A DNA stretch of 64,000 nucleotides. Origin: Aporrectodea caliginosa. Taxonomy: Eukaryota > Annelida > Clitellata > Crassiclitellata > Lumbricidae. Position numbers and translations under genes: made by a program. This document shows, piece after piece, positions 46,193 through 61,100 of this stretch (position 1 is the stretch's first letter; each line of letters begins with the position of its first letter). The DNA is taken from positions 186,001 through 250,000 of the forward strand of contig JACEVL010000204.1 of assembly GCA_020284085.1 (NCBI GenBank), written 5' to 3'. Under the pieces are notes generated by a model. That model made no database searches and was not told the DNA's origin. It saw only the letters and a list, made by a program, of their open reading frames with translations.

Positions 46193-49100
46193 AGAAAAGT
46201 TTTTGACAACAGATAAACAAGTTGAAATATGTAGTTATCTTCTATAAACAGAAGAAAACTCAATATGCTCTTGTAGGATTAAGCTCAAGAAGATTGGCTT
46301 TTGGTGGAATTGGATGCGTTATGCAATGACCTCATGTATGTCATTGCTTGAAACTGATTTTCAGGCACAATCCTCCACAGTTTGATTTTTTTCTCTATAA
46401 AATGTACCTGTGCTAATTTCTACACCTATCACTCACCACAATGGCTCTCTATTAAAACAGTGCTTCTCAAACTTTCTGGTGCTACAGACTGGTAATTGTT
46501 TACCAGACTTATCACAGACCAGTGCTTTCAACATCAGATTGCATAAAATAGGACAGCTGACATGTTATATTAGAATTTACATTTCATAATACTGTCACCA
46601 TATATTACAACTATGCTTTTGTTACGGTTGCATGTTTACAACTGTTTATTATGCATGAATACTGTGTACCGTAGTGGTCTAATTTCTTATGTTTCAACTG
46701 CACAGGATTGAACATTTTATTTGAATATGATCCAAATTGTGATTCCGGTTATCATTTCACAGCCGGTAACTGATCACTCCCTAACCGGTACCAGGCCACA
46801 CACCACAGTTTGAATAGCACTGCCTTAAAACATGTCCCTGTCCTAAACATTCCCTTGGGAAGGAGATACATACAAAGGGACTCTACTTAAACCTTTTGTT
46901 CAAAGGGGAATATAAATACACAGGGATCCTAGTAATCCACAGGGTCCTATTATAAGGTAAGTTATAGTTCAGAGAAGCTCCATGCTCCCAGAGTGGAAGG
47001 TAACGACCTAATTACAGCTTGGTTTTGGTGTGCCATGGTTGATACCTTGTGCACGAGACACCACACACTACACACACTAGACACCGGTGCTATAGTAGGT
47101 ACAAATTACAGTTATGTATGTGGGACATTTTCCACTTTATGGGCCATGAGCTAAAACCAGTACCAAATTCTACAGTCTGGTAGTATATTCTAGTTTGTTT
47201 GTAAACTGTGGCTGCCGTGACCAGTTGGTTGTTACTGGGTCAGTGTTCACTGCAGGTGGTAGTCAAAAGACACGTAGTCATTTTCATCTGATATCATTTC
47301 TAAACTGTCTTTGTACAGGAGCAGATTGCTATGCAAATTTCCCACATTTGCCAAATACCTACCGAGTGACAGTGCATATGACCTTCATTGTGCCTACTAA
47401 CTACAACTGACTGCCCACTAGGTGGATGACTGTTCCAGCGTCTCTGCCTTTCACCTCTGAGTTGCTGAGAGTTTGTGACATATGCAATTTGTTATTTCTA
47501 TGCAGCGCAATGACTGAGGAATGATTGTTAAACAGAAATCCACACAGATGGAGAATATGGAAAAAGCGGAGTCCCATACGCTAGCCCTGATCAGTTTGAA
47601 GTGCCATCTCGCTGCCTCATCTTCTCCCTGACAATGTATGGTCATTGTACTCATCACCACTAAGTTTGCTTTGGGGCACAAGCAGAGCCAAATTTTGCAA
47701 GAGATTTCTGACCAGGCATGGATTTGAAAACCTGACTTTTCGATTGACAGTTCAGCATGCTAACCATTAGACTAAGCATATACAGTCCATGTTAACTATG
47801 ATGCTGGAATTCCAGCCAATTTCCTTGTGACAGAGTCTGCACAAACAAGAATGACTGTTGCAATGACTGAATGTTGTCACCTAAAAACTTTCTGGTGTAA
47901 GAAAAAGATAAACTCTAATGATAGTGACAAGAAAGTAATGAGCAGGGTCAATTATGGGTTAGCATTTGGGATGTTTTGGTTAAGAAAGGATCAAAGTCAG
48001 TCAAGAGCCTAAAAATAATTTAAAACTAACCGGTATTAAGAGAATGCCAGATGAAGTGAGGTTTATAAGAAGCATGCAAGACAATGATTACTAGAAAAGG
48101 TTTAAAAATTACAATTATCCAGTTCAAATGATATTTATATTAGCATCTCATGTTAAAAAGCCACTGGGACTTCTTGCATGAATAAATGGATTTCTTAAGA
48201 CACATCTAACATGCACACAAAATCTTTAGACATTATCCATGAATAAGGACTGCCAGAAATACAGGTGCTTAGGAACTTGTCCCATACACCTGTGTTTACC
48301 TAAAGCAAAGTGCAAATTAGCAAAAGTAGTCCTGCACGATATGCGTCATAAGATAACGTCAAAGTTAGCCATGCATAAAATCTGCTAGCCATGCATAAAA
48401 TCTGCTTACTGCAAAGCGGAAACTACACAAAAAACATGTGACTAATGTGACCGTGTGCAGTCGACAGCATGCTCTGCATTTGGGCATGTACGAAGGACTT
48501 CTTACTTGCCAGTGAAACTATTAGCAGAGGCGAAGAACCTCATTGCCACTGCAGCATGAGAATCCGCTGCTGGTCTGTTCAAAGCTGGCACACAAGCAAA
48601 GTATTTAAACAGCTGCATACAGCTAGACACTTAATACACCTTCCTGCAATGCAGTCATTCACCAGCAATGGAATGCCACAGAATAGCATCCCAAAAGCTC
48701 TAGGAACATCAGACATTTGGCAAATGCAAAAATTCATTGATCTCCAAGTACAGTAGACTAAACTTAGTCCAAAAAAGTCAACTGGTCATGGCTCTCAAAT
48801 TCAGTGGAATCTAGGCCAACATATCTTTACGTGTGACAGTCAGTGAAAAAGAAAACATCGAAAGCCAGGCAAGAAAAATTCACGCTAGCAATGAAACATA
48901 AGCAGATGAAAACAGATTTGAATCAAAATTAAGAAACAAGTGAAAAGAACAGGAAAGTAATAGTTTCATTAAATGTCACAAAGTACAATTACTCAAAGTT
49001 CACAAAACATAATTAAGTAAATATTACAAAGCTCAGTTACCAGTATTCAACACACTCATAAAACCACACAAGAACTTTGGGTAAGGGTTTCTTACAGAGG

Positions 49101-52100
49101 TCTAAACTGTCTAAGTAAAGACACCTTAATGATGCTCATATCATTTAACTTAGTGAAATACTGGGGAACCTAATTTACAATCCATAAGAAACAGAAGAGA
49201 CATACCTTCTGGTCCATTGCTGATACCCTCATAATCAAACCTCTTCTCTATACATCTCCTTCCTTCGAAAGGTTCCTTGCATCTGAAACAAAAATCATTA
49301 ACACTTACTGCTGTTCTGGCAATGCACTGATGGCAACCACAAGAGTAACTGGTGCATTAGAAAAACAATTTCATTACTTTATGGGGTAGAATGTGTAACA
49401 CACAAAAAGAACTTTCTGCTCACTGATTTTATTTTTATTAAATATTTCTTTACATCGGAAACTTGGATAGCAGCATTACCCAGTCACAAGAAACAGTTAG
49501 ATGTGCTATGTAAATATGGAGGATGTACTTGCCAAAGGTATCAACACCATAATGTTGCATCTTAGAGGAGGCTTACAACCAGTTACAAGATGTACACTTA
49601 ACCAAAGTGTACACTTATAATGTCTTATATATGCCAGATCACTAACAAGATCATATGTACCGTGGTTACAAAAACTTTGTTACAGTTACATGAATGAGAA
49701 ATTAGGTTAGGAAGCATACATCTGGAAAATCAATTTATTAACTTTGTTATTGCCTAATTTGAAGAATGTTCAACAGCATGGCGGTTCTTACTTGCAGTAG
49801 CGTCTGGAAAGAGTTTGAAGTATATAGCAAGTGCCATTGTTGAGGCAGAAAGACTGATCTGGACACAGAATCGAATGTGATTCATACATAGCTACAAATA
49901 ACATTAAAAACTGCATACATCAGTATCATATGCAAATGATCAACCTTAAGAAATATGAACATGGAATACACTGTCTAACTACAACTAGGAAAACAAAGTG
50001 GTACAAGACTATGACATGTCCTCAGTGAACAAAATAATTGTTTATTGTTATATCATACATGTACTATTATTATTATTATTATTGATATTATTTATTACTG
50101 TTGTTGTGGTCGTCATCGTCGTCATCATCATCGTTGTTATTCTAGAAGAACTAGATGCAGCACTGAGACATTTTTCAGTTCAGTCAAACAAGTATTGACT
50201 AGGGTGGTCCTTAAAAATGAAAGTTGAAAATTTGGAAGTCTTACCCCTCAATATTGTTCTTTGTGTTAAGAAAATGATATACAATTTTTTGGGGAATTAT
50301 TGGATGTTTTGAAAAGGTGCCACAAGCTACTAGTTGTAAGTAACTGTTGAATGTAAGAAAAATTCACATTCACCGTTAACTTTTTTTGCAAGAAAAGTCA
50401 CATACCTTGTAACAAATACTGTTCTTAACAGGTATTAGGTAATTAGGTATTTATGATAGCAGGAAACTGTAGACTCCCTAACTGATTACATACAAAATAA
50501 ATTATAAACAATTTTACAGATAGATTTACAACTCGTTAATATTTGCTACGGTCGTCAGTTCTTAGTTACTGTCTGCTTCGGTGCATATGGATACTGTTGC
50601 TGATGTTGCTCCACTAACTGCAGTAGGAATTGTTTTTGGTCCTCATTCTTTGTGAGAATACTATTGAAATTCTGCACAAGTGCATCTCCCCTTTGGCACA
50701 GTCGTTAACGACCTTCATTGTTTGAACAAACTCAATGGCACCTTGGTAGTCAGGTGGCTTTTCCCATTCGAGTGGATCAACTATCAGAAACTCTGTTGGA
50801 AGACTCGACACTTCAAAGAAACTACATGAAGATTTGGTCACGAAGTTAGAAACAGTCTTTTCGCTGAGAACGTGTTTGCAGCAACTTCAACAATTAGCCT
50901 ATCCGCTCTTGTGTTTCCAAGGCCTTCACCAACTCACGCTTGACTGCAACAGAGACGTCAGGATCAAAAAATGACAGTGATAAAAGAGTTTCACTCAGGT
51001 ACCAAAGGTGTCTTTAAAAAGCGCTGCTAGCCGCTTTAGAGACAGCTTTGATTCCATAATTAAGAAGCCTGATGAGGAATGCCAAGTCGCTTGCAAGAGC
51101 TGCAGCTACAAGCAGAGCTAAAACCAGTAGCGGACATAAACCTTGGAGGCAAAGATAGCAAATTTCTGTATACCAGCTTGCTCACGTTTAATCTTGACAA
51201 ACTGTGCATGAAAGGGCGTCATTTTGATTGCACAGATGACACGAGCCATTCACCTGGCTTGATGGAGTGCTCCTGGTTTCATGAACCAGATTGCTCTTGC
51301 AAGGAATGCCACCAACGTAGATGATTGTCAGTTCCAGCAGCTCCTGATAGTCATCATGTGCTTGTGTTATCACCAACTGCTCTTTGCAAAACACTATAAT
51401 ATCTTCATTGTCTGCCACGCCATCACCAAGACTTGTGTACTGTTCCGTGTCTATAAATTGTCAATGTTGCTCGAAACACTTAAAGAACAGAATGTCAGGA
51501 CCAGTTGACTGTATGTCACACGCAATAAAGGCCTTATCTGCAGCAATTTCCATTATGTGATGGTGACATGAAAGATGGTGTGTCTTCCCATCTGTAACTC
51601 GATTAGTGTACAAGCTACAAGATTAATGCCACTATTGCTACTGTAGCGGTTTTATCAAATGACATTGCCTAAACGCAGTCTTTGATAGTCCAGTCTTTCA
51701 AGCAACCTACCACTGCTTTGGCCATTGCTTCACCTGTTCCTGCTGGCAGCTTGGGAACACCTCCAGAAATAACCACTGGTAATCTTTCAACTTTGTCACC
51801 TCCAGATAGTTCAGGAGAAATTAACTCATAACTAACATCATTATTCGCCTGTTTTCCATCTGAAAGGGAATATGTCGATTTTCTGCAGAGTCCAACGAGA
51901 ACTTCGTGACGAGTGTGGCACCTCTTAATCATATTATAACTTTACATTTTTGGGGTTTAATTTGTTTTTCATTACATATAACAATATCCAAGGGTAAGGT
52001 AATTTAAAAAGTGCCCATTTGGTTTTTTATGCCACATAAGGACCACCCTAGTATTGACTGATAACATCTTTACACTTAGACAGCATTACTGTCTAAAAGG

Positions 52101-55100
52101 GGTCAATATATATGTGCCTGAATTATGCTGTCACACAGAAGTCACTGGCAGGAATGGATTGGTCCCAGATAGGACTAATTGGAATTAGCAGTTTGCATAA
52201 TTAATTGCAAGCTCAACCAAACCACCCACCAAATGCAGATGTGGCATTCATTAGGGACAGATGAACATTATTATTCAAGAATATAATGAAAGTAATGCTT
52301 AATTTAATGCTGTGCTTGAAATAAGACTCTCCTCTGATTGCAAGTTGAGTATGTCGGCCTCTCCCAAAACAAGGACCTTGCATGCTAATCTATAAGGTAT
52401 CCGTCCAATCTTCAGTGCCTCACTGTTACACACTGCAGTTATTGTTAAAGCCACCAGCTCTGTGTGTGTGCGTGTGTGTGTGTGTGCGTGCGTGCACAAC
52501 TGTGCATGTATGTGTATGTGTTTACTTTACTGAATACAAGTAGCTAAGTAACTCTGCAGCATTAACACTTAAACTATGAGAGCATACTAACAGCGACTGA
52601 GAAACCAATGCAGTTCATCATTAGTGTTAACAATGAAGTAACTGCAATGTAGCCAGCTAGGTCAAGTCTTCAATGCTGCCAATGAATTAACTTTAACATA
52701 ATCAGCTAAGAAATTGATAGTTTGATCTGACTACTCATATGTGAGTTTGTAGCATACTTGCTAGCTTAAACTTGCTTGCTTACCGTACTTAAAAACTGCA
52801 TAGCCCTATTATCATTCTCAATCAATCAATCAATAAATATTCGTTTGTTCTGAATAACCATTAACCAAGTTGTCACAGACGCAACTTGTTACAAAGAAAG
52901 CTTTACTGGACGATTTACAAAACGCAAGCTAATATAACTAAATGCACTGCATATGCGCTATATATATGTAATTCATCCCTGCCAATTGAAGAGTGCTCTA
53001 CTGCAACGCGTTTCAGCATTCCACAGGTTTACTTGGTGACTGATACTGTAATCTGCGTTACCTCTGCAGATCAAGAGTAGTAGGCGGAGGGGGGAAGTAG
53101 GAGGAGGAGGAGGAGGAGGAGAAGGAGGCGGCAGTCATTAGTTAATGAAGCTCTCATTCTAATAAATGCTTAAAAACAGCAGCACAAAGTTCAAAGCATT
53201 CTTTCTGCTCCTAAATTAACTGCAGAAACAATGCCCATAGATGAAAAAGTTCAGTTTTAAACATGCACCAACCAGAAACATTTAGGTCGAGCCATCTATT
53301 CTTCACGCACACCAAACAAGTGTAGATGTATCGCCCTTAACCTTACCTATTTGGGCAATGCAAACAATGCATTTCAAAAGAGGTGTTTCTGACCCATCGT
53401 ATACAATGATGCTGATTCTGCAGCATTAAGCCATGATCTCATTGTCTTAGACTCGCAGCGACTGTGCACAAAGAATGAGAGGTTTGTTACCAATTAATAA
53501 GTCTGACTTTTTCAGTTGTGTGTGATAATCCAGAGGTTAGCATGTTTGACTGTCAAACATGCTAACCATTAGGCTGGTTGAATCAAGGTTCAAATCTCTG
53601 TCAGAACAGGATGATATTTGGTTTCCAACGTAGTCCTCTAGCAAGGAGGGACTTAGACTGTCAATGGGAGGATCAGCCGGTGAGGAAGAGGACTAGAAAG
53701 CCTCGGCATATCATAGATATGGCTTCCTCAGTTGGTGTAAAGGTCTTCCTGTTTTCTTCCCCTTCTTTTCTTTCTTTCTCTTTAAGGGTTTCCTCAGTTT
53801 GCTTCCTGTTTGTCCCTAGCTTTACAGTCTGTTTTTCCTATTGATCCGCTGTGCATTCTCTTGGAGGATTGTGCAGCCACTTTGCTACCTGCCTATTCTC
53901 TGACCAAATGCCATTCGATCTGATCATGCAACAGTCTTTTGTGACAAAACTTCATTAAGCAAAATAAACTTCATTAAGCAAAAATACTAATGGCTGTTAT
54001 GGTGATAGCCATCTCATCTATGTGGGTAGTAGTCCTCTGTATGGCAACAGTTAAGTGATAGCCATCTGATCTAATCATCTTTGTGGTAATAGTCATATGA
54101 CAGTCATCTCTCATCTAATCCTTTCTGTGGTGGCGAATATCTTTGACAATTCTTTCTCTGGTGGTAATCATCTATTAGTGTCTTCTGTGGTGAAAGTCAT
54201 CTCATCTAAGCAGAAGAGATGGCTCTGTTGTAGTGATAATGCCTTGTGTAGAGATCACATGATAATTATAGTAGTAACAGATGATAAAAGGTTTAACAGG
54301 AGTCGAATTTAACTGTATAACAGCCTGCAAGGCGCCCATCTGTCCTACTGCTCATTGTACAGTCTCTCCCTACGGAGTTGAAGGCTGAGTCAAACTTATG
54401 GGGTTAGCGGGTATTGAACCTGCATCCTTCTGATCTTCGTGCCAGTGTGTTACCATACAACCATCTCCCCTGCCCCAGTTGATACCAACAAGAAGCAAGA
54501 GGAAGTAATTGAAGTGACTTGAGACCAAAGCATTTGTCAGAGAAATCCTTGAGGACGTGGGGCATAATGCCAAATTCTTGGTATGCCACAAAAGAGTACA
54601 ATGACTTACAAATACCATTTACATAATCTGTAAGAGACATATTATAATCAAACACAACGATCAAGTTACAAGCAGCATAAGTCAGCTAAACAAGTGACTC
54701 ATTCAAATATAGAAGCCATTCAAAGTCCTTGAGTAAGTTTAAGTTGCTGTCCAGCCAAGCTGTATCAGCAATTCAGTTTTCAATGCATATAGGAGGAGTT
54801 TTCTGGCTGTCGTCCAAAACAGCAACTCCTCCAAGGCAGTGGGCAACACTGGGATGACAGTTGTTCACTGTCAATCTATTCCACAAGGGCATGAGACAAT
54901 TTTTTCGATTCTGGTCTTCAGTCATCAGGTCAGGAGCGCCTCTGATGAGTCTCTCTGAAGAGGCGCTATATAAATATCTGATTACAATTACAATCCAATC
55001 TAAAGACTATTTCTTTACATTTACATACTGCCCTTAGTAACCTCATGAAAGTGCTATGAATGTGGTTATGTGAACGATCAATGTGGAGCTGGAAATGTTT

Positions 55101-58100
55101 TGTGAGCTGAGAGGAATTTTGCTCTTTTGGTCGATTAGACACAAGACGGTCAATGCACACGGAATTGGATTAGATATTACTGACACCACAGAAGGCAATA
55201 GATTACGTGACTGTCACCACAATAAGCGTTAGATTAGATTATCTTCATTCAAATTGGCAGTGTTTCTGGTGAGTATCCAGATACATACATACATCTCAAG
55301 TTCTCTTTATTTTGCAAGCTGTTCTATAGAGTTGTGGAGTTGCAATGGCCAGCAGCAAAAGTTTTCAGATTCTAGCCAACTCAACTATGATGAGTACACT
55401 GACCGTGCACTGTCGGTGGGAAGATGAGACGGTGAGGGAGAGGATTGGCCACCTGCTCTCATATGCCACGGCTAAGAAAATTAAGTCGGCTAACACTTCA
55501 TACCCATGGCTGCCTCAGGGCTAGCTCAAGGGACTGCTCTTCTTCTTCTTCTCTAGAGTTGTGGAGTTGCAATGGCCAGCAGCAAAAGTTTTCTGATTCT
55601 TGCAAGACGCTTTTACTGACCACTCAACAACAAATATATAAATGAAATATGTATGACCAACAATGTGCCTTTGCAAGGTGGGCCCTTCCTTATGGTCATG
55701 GAACAACCTTCCCCCCTCAATCCGCAGTAAGATTTTGGCTGAGGTCCTATCCTCATCCCTCTGCTTCTTGAAAACTCTTTATAAATGCTCAGATATGATA
55801 AGATATGACCTATTAACCTCTAGAAAGCCAAATTACATCAACGCCCACCACATTTACAACAGCAATACTTGGAGTGTTACTAAACGTTCTTAAAGTGTAC
55901 ATCAAGTATTTGATAACCATTTATTACACACACACACTGTAAATTAGCACACTCAATTGTTAACCAAATTAAGATCAATGTGATCAAATAGCATATCTGT
56001 AGCTTGAGTCATAGAAATAAATCAACCCTACTGAATATTTAACCAAATTAGGACTAATGATGATCAAATAGCATACCTTTAACCTGAATTCTGGACCAAT
56101 TTGAGCTTCCAAGAACATTAACTGCTTGACATGCATACAGTCCACTGTCCTCTTGTTTCAGTTCTCTTATTTCCAGGTTGGATCCTTGGCTAGAAATCAT
56201 TATAAAAGTAACAATTATGATAATTAAACAAATTTATTCATTTGCTTACAAAGTATTTTTACTCAATCAGACAATTAAAATAAGTATACTTCCCCCATCC
56301 CGTCAGTCCTGTTCTTAGACTCCTCCCTCAGCCGTCCATGGACAAATTCCAAGGTCCTACACCTACAGCCATGCCATTTACTCCCCACCTCACACACCAG
56401 AACCAAGTAATGTTACTTGGTCACATAGGCATGTGTGGGCAACAACTGAGATAGCTCAGCATGTTTGAACAGACAGTGGTTATGTCACAGACCACAGACG
56501 AAGCATGTTACTGATTGATCACTGTAGCTGAGGTAAGACTTAAAGCAGAACAAACTGGAAATCAGTGCATCAGATGAAACTGATATTTAGATGTCAAGTA
56601 GACTAGTAAACTCATGAAGGTAAGTTTGGAACAAACCCGTCCAGAAACTTTGAATACACATCAACTGCTAACTGAGGAATCATTGGGTGGCAATTTCTTT
56701 TATATATAGATATGCCCTCTTTCATAAACAGATTAGCATGTTTTTCAGGACTTTAACGCTATTTAGGTATCAAGCATGTCGCATAGGTTCTCACATAACG
56801 TGCTTTAGAAATGCCCAGATCTATGGATACATGTATTTACTATTTATACTTACAAGCCTCTCTATTTTAGTTTACAAGGAAATGACTGTAGTTTATTATT
56901 CAAAATTCAAGAATTACAAATATGTAGCACTTATTTCCTCATATCTATTTTCGGTAACCAGCTATTATTTCACTTGAGTTTGACCAGCCCTCAAAAAGCA
57001 CAAAACCTAAACTAAGCCGTGAGGCAGTCAGACTGTTGAATGCTGGCAGCACAGTGGGCAAAAGGCATTTAAGAAAGACAGATTTGGCACTGGCTTATAG
57101 GATCGATGACTCGGTTGAGTCATTGAAGATAGAAAAGTCTGAGTCCAAAGGAAATCCCTAAAACTTGGCCCACGCATCTGTCTCGCACAGTAACTACAAG
57201 CACGCACGTGTAACACGGATATTCATTCACGTCATTGACGTAAGAAACTAAAAATCTGGTGGGTAGAGACAGACAGATTGCTTGGAAAGTTCTGAATGAA
57301 TTTCACAAGATAGGCTGCCCAGCAGGGTGAATGACTTAGAATTTACTACACAGGATGATAATAGTATCTTCAGCCTATACAACAGTCACCAAAGCTGATA
57401 TAAGTGGGGGTGGCGGCTGTGCAGCCCCTCCCACAACTGCTCTCGCCTGCTTTCGTTCAGTGATCTACCATTGAGAAATCGACCAGACCGACCGACCGCA
57501 GAGAGCGCCCGTGAGGAATCACTGGTATGTTGTCCTGTGGTGGTCGTGCAGAGTATCAGGTTTAGGCTGGTTACGAACCGTTACAGATTTTGCATATGAA
57601 AACACCGACAGGCGGCGCCAGCGTTTTACAAGGCCTGGAGACATCACTATAGGCAATGAAAGCAAGCAACAAGCTCACCTGTGTGGCCTCATACGTAGGC
57701 CCTTCTTTGGCACAAGCGGCTGCCCATCTTTGGCCCAGTTGACCTGAGGAAATGGCTTTCCTCTGACTTTGCAGTGCAACCGGAGCTTCTTTCCAATTGT
57801 TCCGTTGTACTTTCCCCGCAGATAGATCTGGCAATTCGGCTTCCGACCTAATAAACGCAGAACTTTATTGTTAACTTCAGATAGTCACATATGCAAATAG
57901 CCTACTTCGACGGTCATCTATGAACCTCCTGCCATAGGCTGTATTTCTTGGTTAACATAAGGAGCTTATCCTTTCATGACACTGTTTCATCTTCTTAGAA
58001 GGTCTCACAGATTGTTTGAGCAGTGTTATGTTTGACTGACTATACAAAATCAGATATAATTATGTCATCCAACATGCTACTGTCCAAGCTGCTTCAATGG

Positions 58101-61100
58101 CAACACATGTGTTATTGAATAGAGGTCAGCTAGTGACCTTATGTTAATGGTAAAGCAAGGGAAACCGAGTGACACAACAGATACACTATATTAAACATAG
58201 ATACATATTTGTAGATACTTTATTAAAATGATCGGACAGACATTCATAGCAATAGCAACTGACACAGAAAGACAATGAAAACAACTTATATAAAAAAGGA
58301 TGAGCAGAAGTAACAGTCAATAAAACTCCACCACTGCTCGCACTCTGGCAGTGCCAGTCCTAAGCCTGGATAAAGGAGGAGGGCGACGCTAATGGTCTTT
58401 GTTATCACACAGTGTCGTTAAACTGAAACTACTACTAACAGTCAATAAACACAGCCAGGAGCAGGGAAACTGACAACTACAACACCACACAAAAAGCACA
58501 ACACTTTTAATACTGTAAACAGACAATCAGCAAAAGCAGACAAACAGGAAGTGAGACAGAAAATACAAGCATAAAAATAAAACATAAACACACAGAAACC
58601 ATGAACATATCATTGGATAAACACAGAACTTCAATTCCAAGCCAATGTTCACAGCAGAACAGAAGAAGGCATTCTAGAACAGAAACCAAAACCAAATGGG
58701 TCTTTAATAAAACAAAGCGAAAAATGGTTTCAGCTCACTTCCCCAGGACCTTCAGAATGAAATCCCTAATGCCTATAAAGGGAAGTGAGATAGATAGACA
58801 CTTCCAGACCACTTTCCTCCAGACCAGGGGCTCCAATGACTAACCACCTGCTGTTCCTTAAACATACAGAACCAATTGGGCCACTACTTTAATGTCTTAC
58901 CAGAAAACTTGGAAAGGATCAAATAGGAATTATTGAGAAATATTCCACAGGCCACCTCTGGCGCAAATGGACCTATTCATTAGATCAGCTAAATTAGTAT
59001 CAGATGTCTACAGGAGGTCTGCCCTCTGTGACCCAGTTCCTGGTAATGTCTCAATTAGTTCCAGTGGTGGCGGTCAGTTGGCCAAGGCCTAAGCAAATAT
59101 GACCACTACATCACTGGGATAGCTCAGTGCAGGCCTGCTGGGTCAGACATGTACCAGGCTCTTCAGATACTTAGAACTTTATAAGCCTGTTAGATTCCCT
59201 GAGGGGTGAGTGATTTCTTAATTCCCTCCTCAGTTGGATTCCCCAAGACAAGACCACACAGACTGCTGCTGATGGCATTCAGTCACGTGTCCCTGCTGAC
59301 CAGTTGCCCCATGCATAGCCCAACTGAAATGCTGGGCATGTCTACTAATTTACAAAGCAAAACACTGGTCACTCCAACCCAAATTATCCTCAACTAGTCT
59401 AACTGAGCAACATCAGTTCTGAAATATCCAGTCAGAAAATAAACATGTAGGCATTGGCAGATGGCAAATGCATAGCTTCTCACAGGTCTCTGAATTAAGG
59501 GTTTGAATCCTGATGTATCACAATATTGTTGTTATTTAGTTGCAACAAGTTGTAAACATTATTTAGTATTTACGTGTTCACATACCTGTTAACTTGATAG
59601 CCATATAATATGTGTTAACTTTAGTTTTGATATGTGTGTTAACTTTAATCTCAAGATGTGTGTTACAAAAGCTCACTATGGGCAATCAGATCTTTACATT
59701 GAAGCAGGAAATTACAGGGGATGTGAAAATGCTAACTCCTCTCTGTAAAGCCATGAGGGATGTGAAATCCACGCCACAGTGGTTGATTTGTTACAAAAGT
59801 TCACTCGCATTTTCCTCTTTCCTCCAATCATAACTTAAGAAAACAAGCAATTAACCTAGGGATGGCTAACAGAACGAAAACCAGTTTATAAAACTGCTAA
59901 TATTTAATTTAATAATGATTAAAAAATTACAGAAGACTGTGCAGCTTGTCAGATAAGAAACTGATTATTCACGGCATATGGGAATTCAGCACATGTATGC
60001 ATAGTTTCTCATCTGATTGCTCTACAACATGCATCAGCAAGCCACTATTATTTGCCTAAATGTAGCTAAACCTCAGACAACTGAAGCATTTGGGGCAGAA
60101 AGACTTCCTGCTTCACTGGGCCAGATTTAGTAATGTCTGCAAGATAAGCCCAAGTGCACAGACAGCCTCTAAACTACACTCAGATCACATGAGGCATGTG
60201 TAAACTGCACAGTCATCTGAAAATCCGCAATAACCACGTTTTCAACTGCAATACTGAGGGAGGCACCCCGATCGATGAGCTAGCTACTAGTTATCTAAGA
60301 ATCTATGTTCTGCAAAGCATGCAAAGCTCTGGCATGTGACGTAATTTCCATCTCTTGACGAGGCACCAGTGATGAATGTTAAGAGAAAGACTACATGAAC
60401 CAGTGGTGTTCAATCTTAATACTAAAGAACGTTTACACCTACAGAGACTAAACAAACTAATTGTGCTAAATCTGAGCTATGTCCAGTGTAGAACTGGTGG
60501 CAGGAACAAGGAATCAAAACTCTGCAAGATATGCCCAATAACCATAAGCTAGACCACCTCCTAGGACGGCTGAAACATTAATAGGACTGTCAACTAATCT
60601 ATCCTCAACTGCATCATCTCAATCTTTGAAAAACTGACAAAATTTTTACTTGCATTGGACTATTTACGACAAGTGGCACACCTGATAGATCTATGAGTTC
60701 TATAGGGTTCAGATGCCCCAAGGCCATGACTCGTTTGGGCCTTATTAGAAGGTATGGAATGCATCTTAAACTTAATACACCATTCAGCAGGAAGCCAGTG
60801 GTGTTCATAAAGATGATCAAAAGCATTTTATGAAGAAGAACACGCAGCAAACCTAGAAAGAGAGTGTTGAACCACATAGATTAAAAGAACAACAGTGCAT
60901 TTGCGTAGTTTAAGATCAAGAACAACCAGTACACAAGTAACTGTTTTCAGTGGCATAACGAAGGGGGCGTCAGAGGGGGCAGCCGCTCCCGGGCGCAGCA
61001 CCAGAGGGGTACAAAATTAGCTTTCAGGGGTACACAATACTATGGCAAGAACGATTAAAAGTCAACAAGAATTTTAAAAGGGGGCGCAGTCATCAACCCT

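Noticed and set aside
45972..46247. A 91-codon frame with a long Tyr/Ile repeat
   Set aside because: Translation of the (TA)n microsatellite.
54385..54482. A functional tRNA gene
   Set aside because: The boxes are present, but the acceptor stem and cloverleaf do not pair convincingly; a SINE head or pseudogene is more likely.
57571..57834. The 87-codon frame over neuregulin exon 2
   Set aside because: It is a shifted frame; the true Ig frame (GKKLRLHC ... VNWAKDG) is defined by the splice phases.
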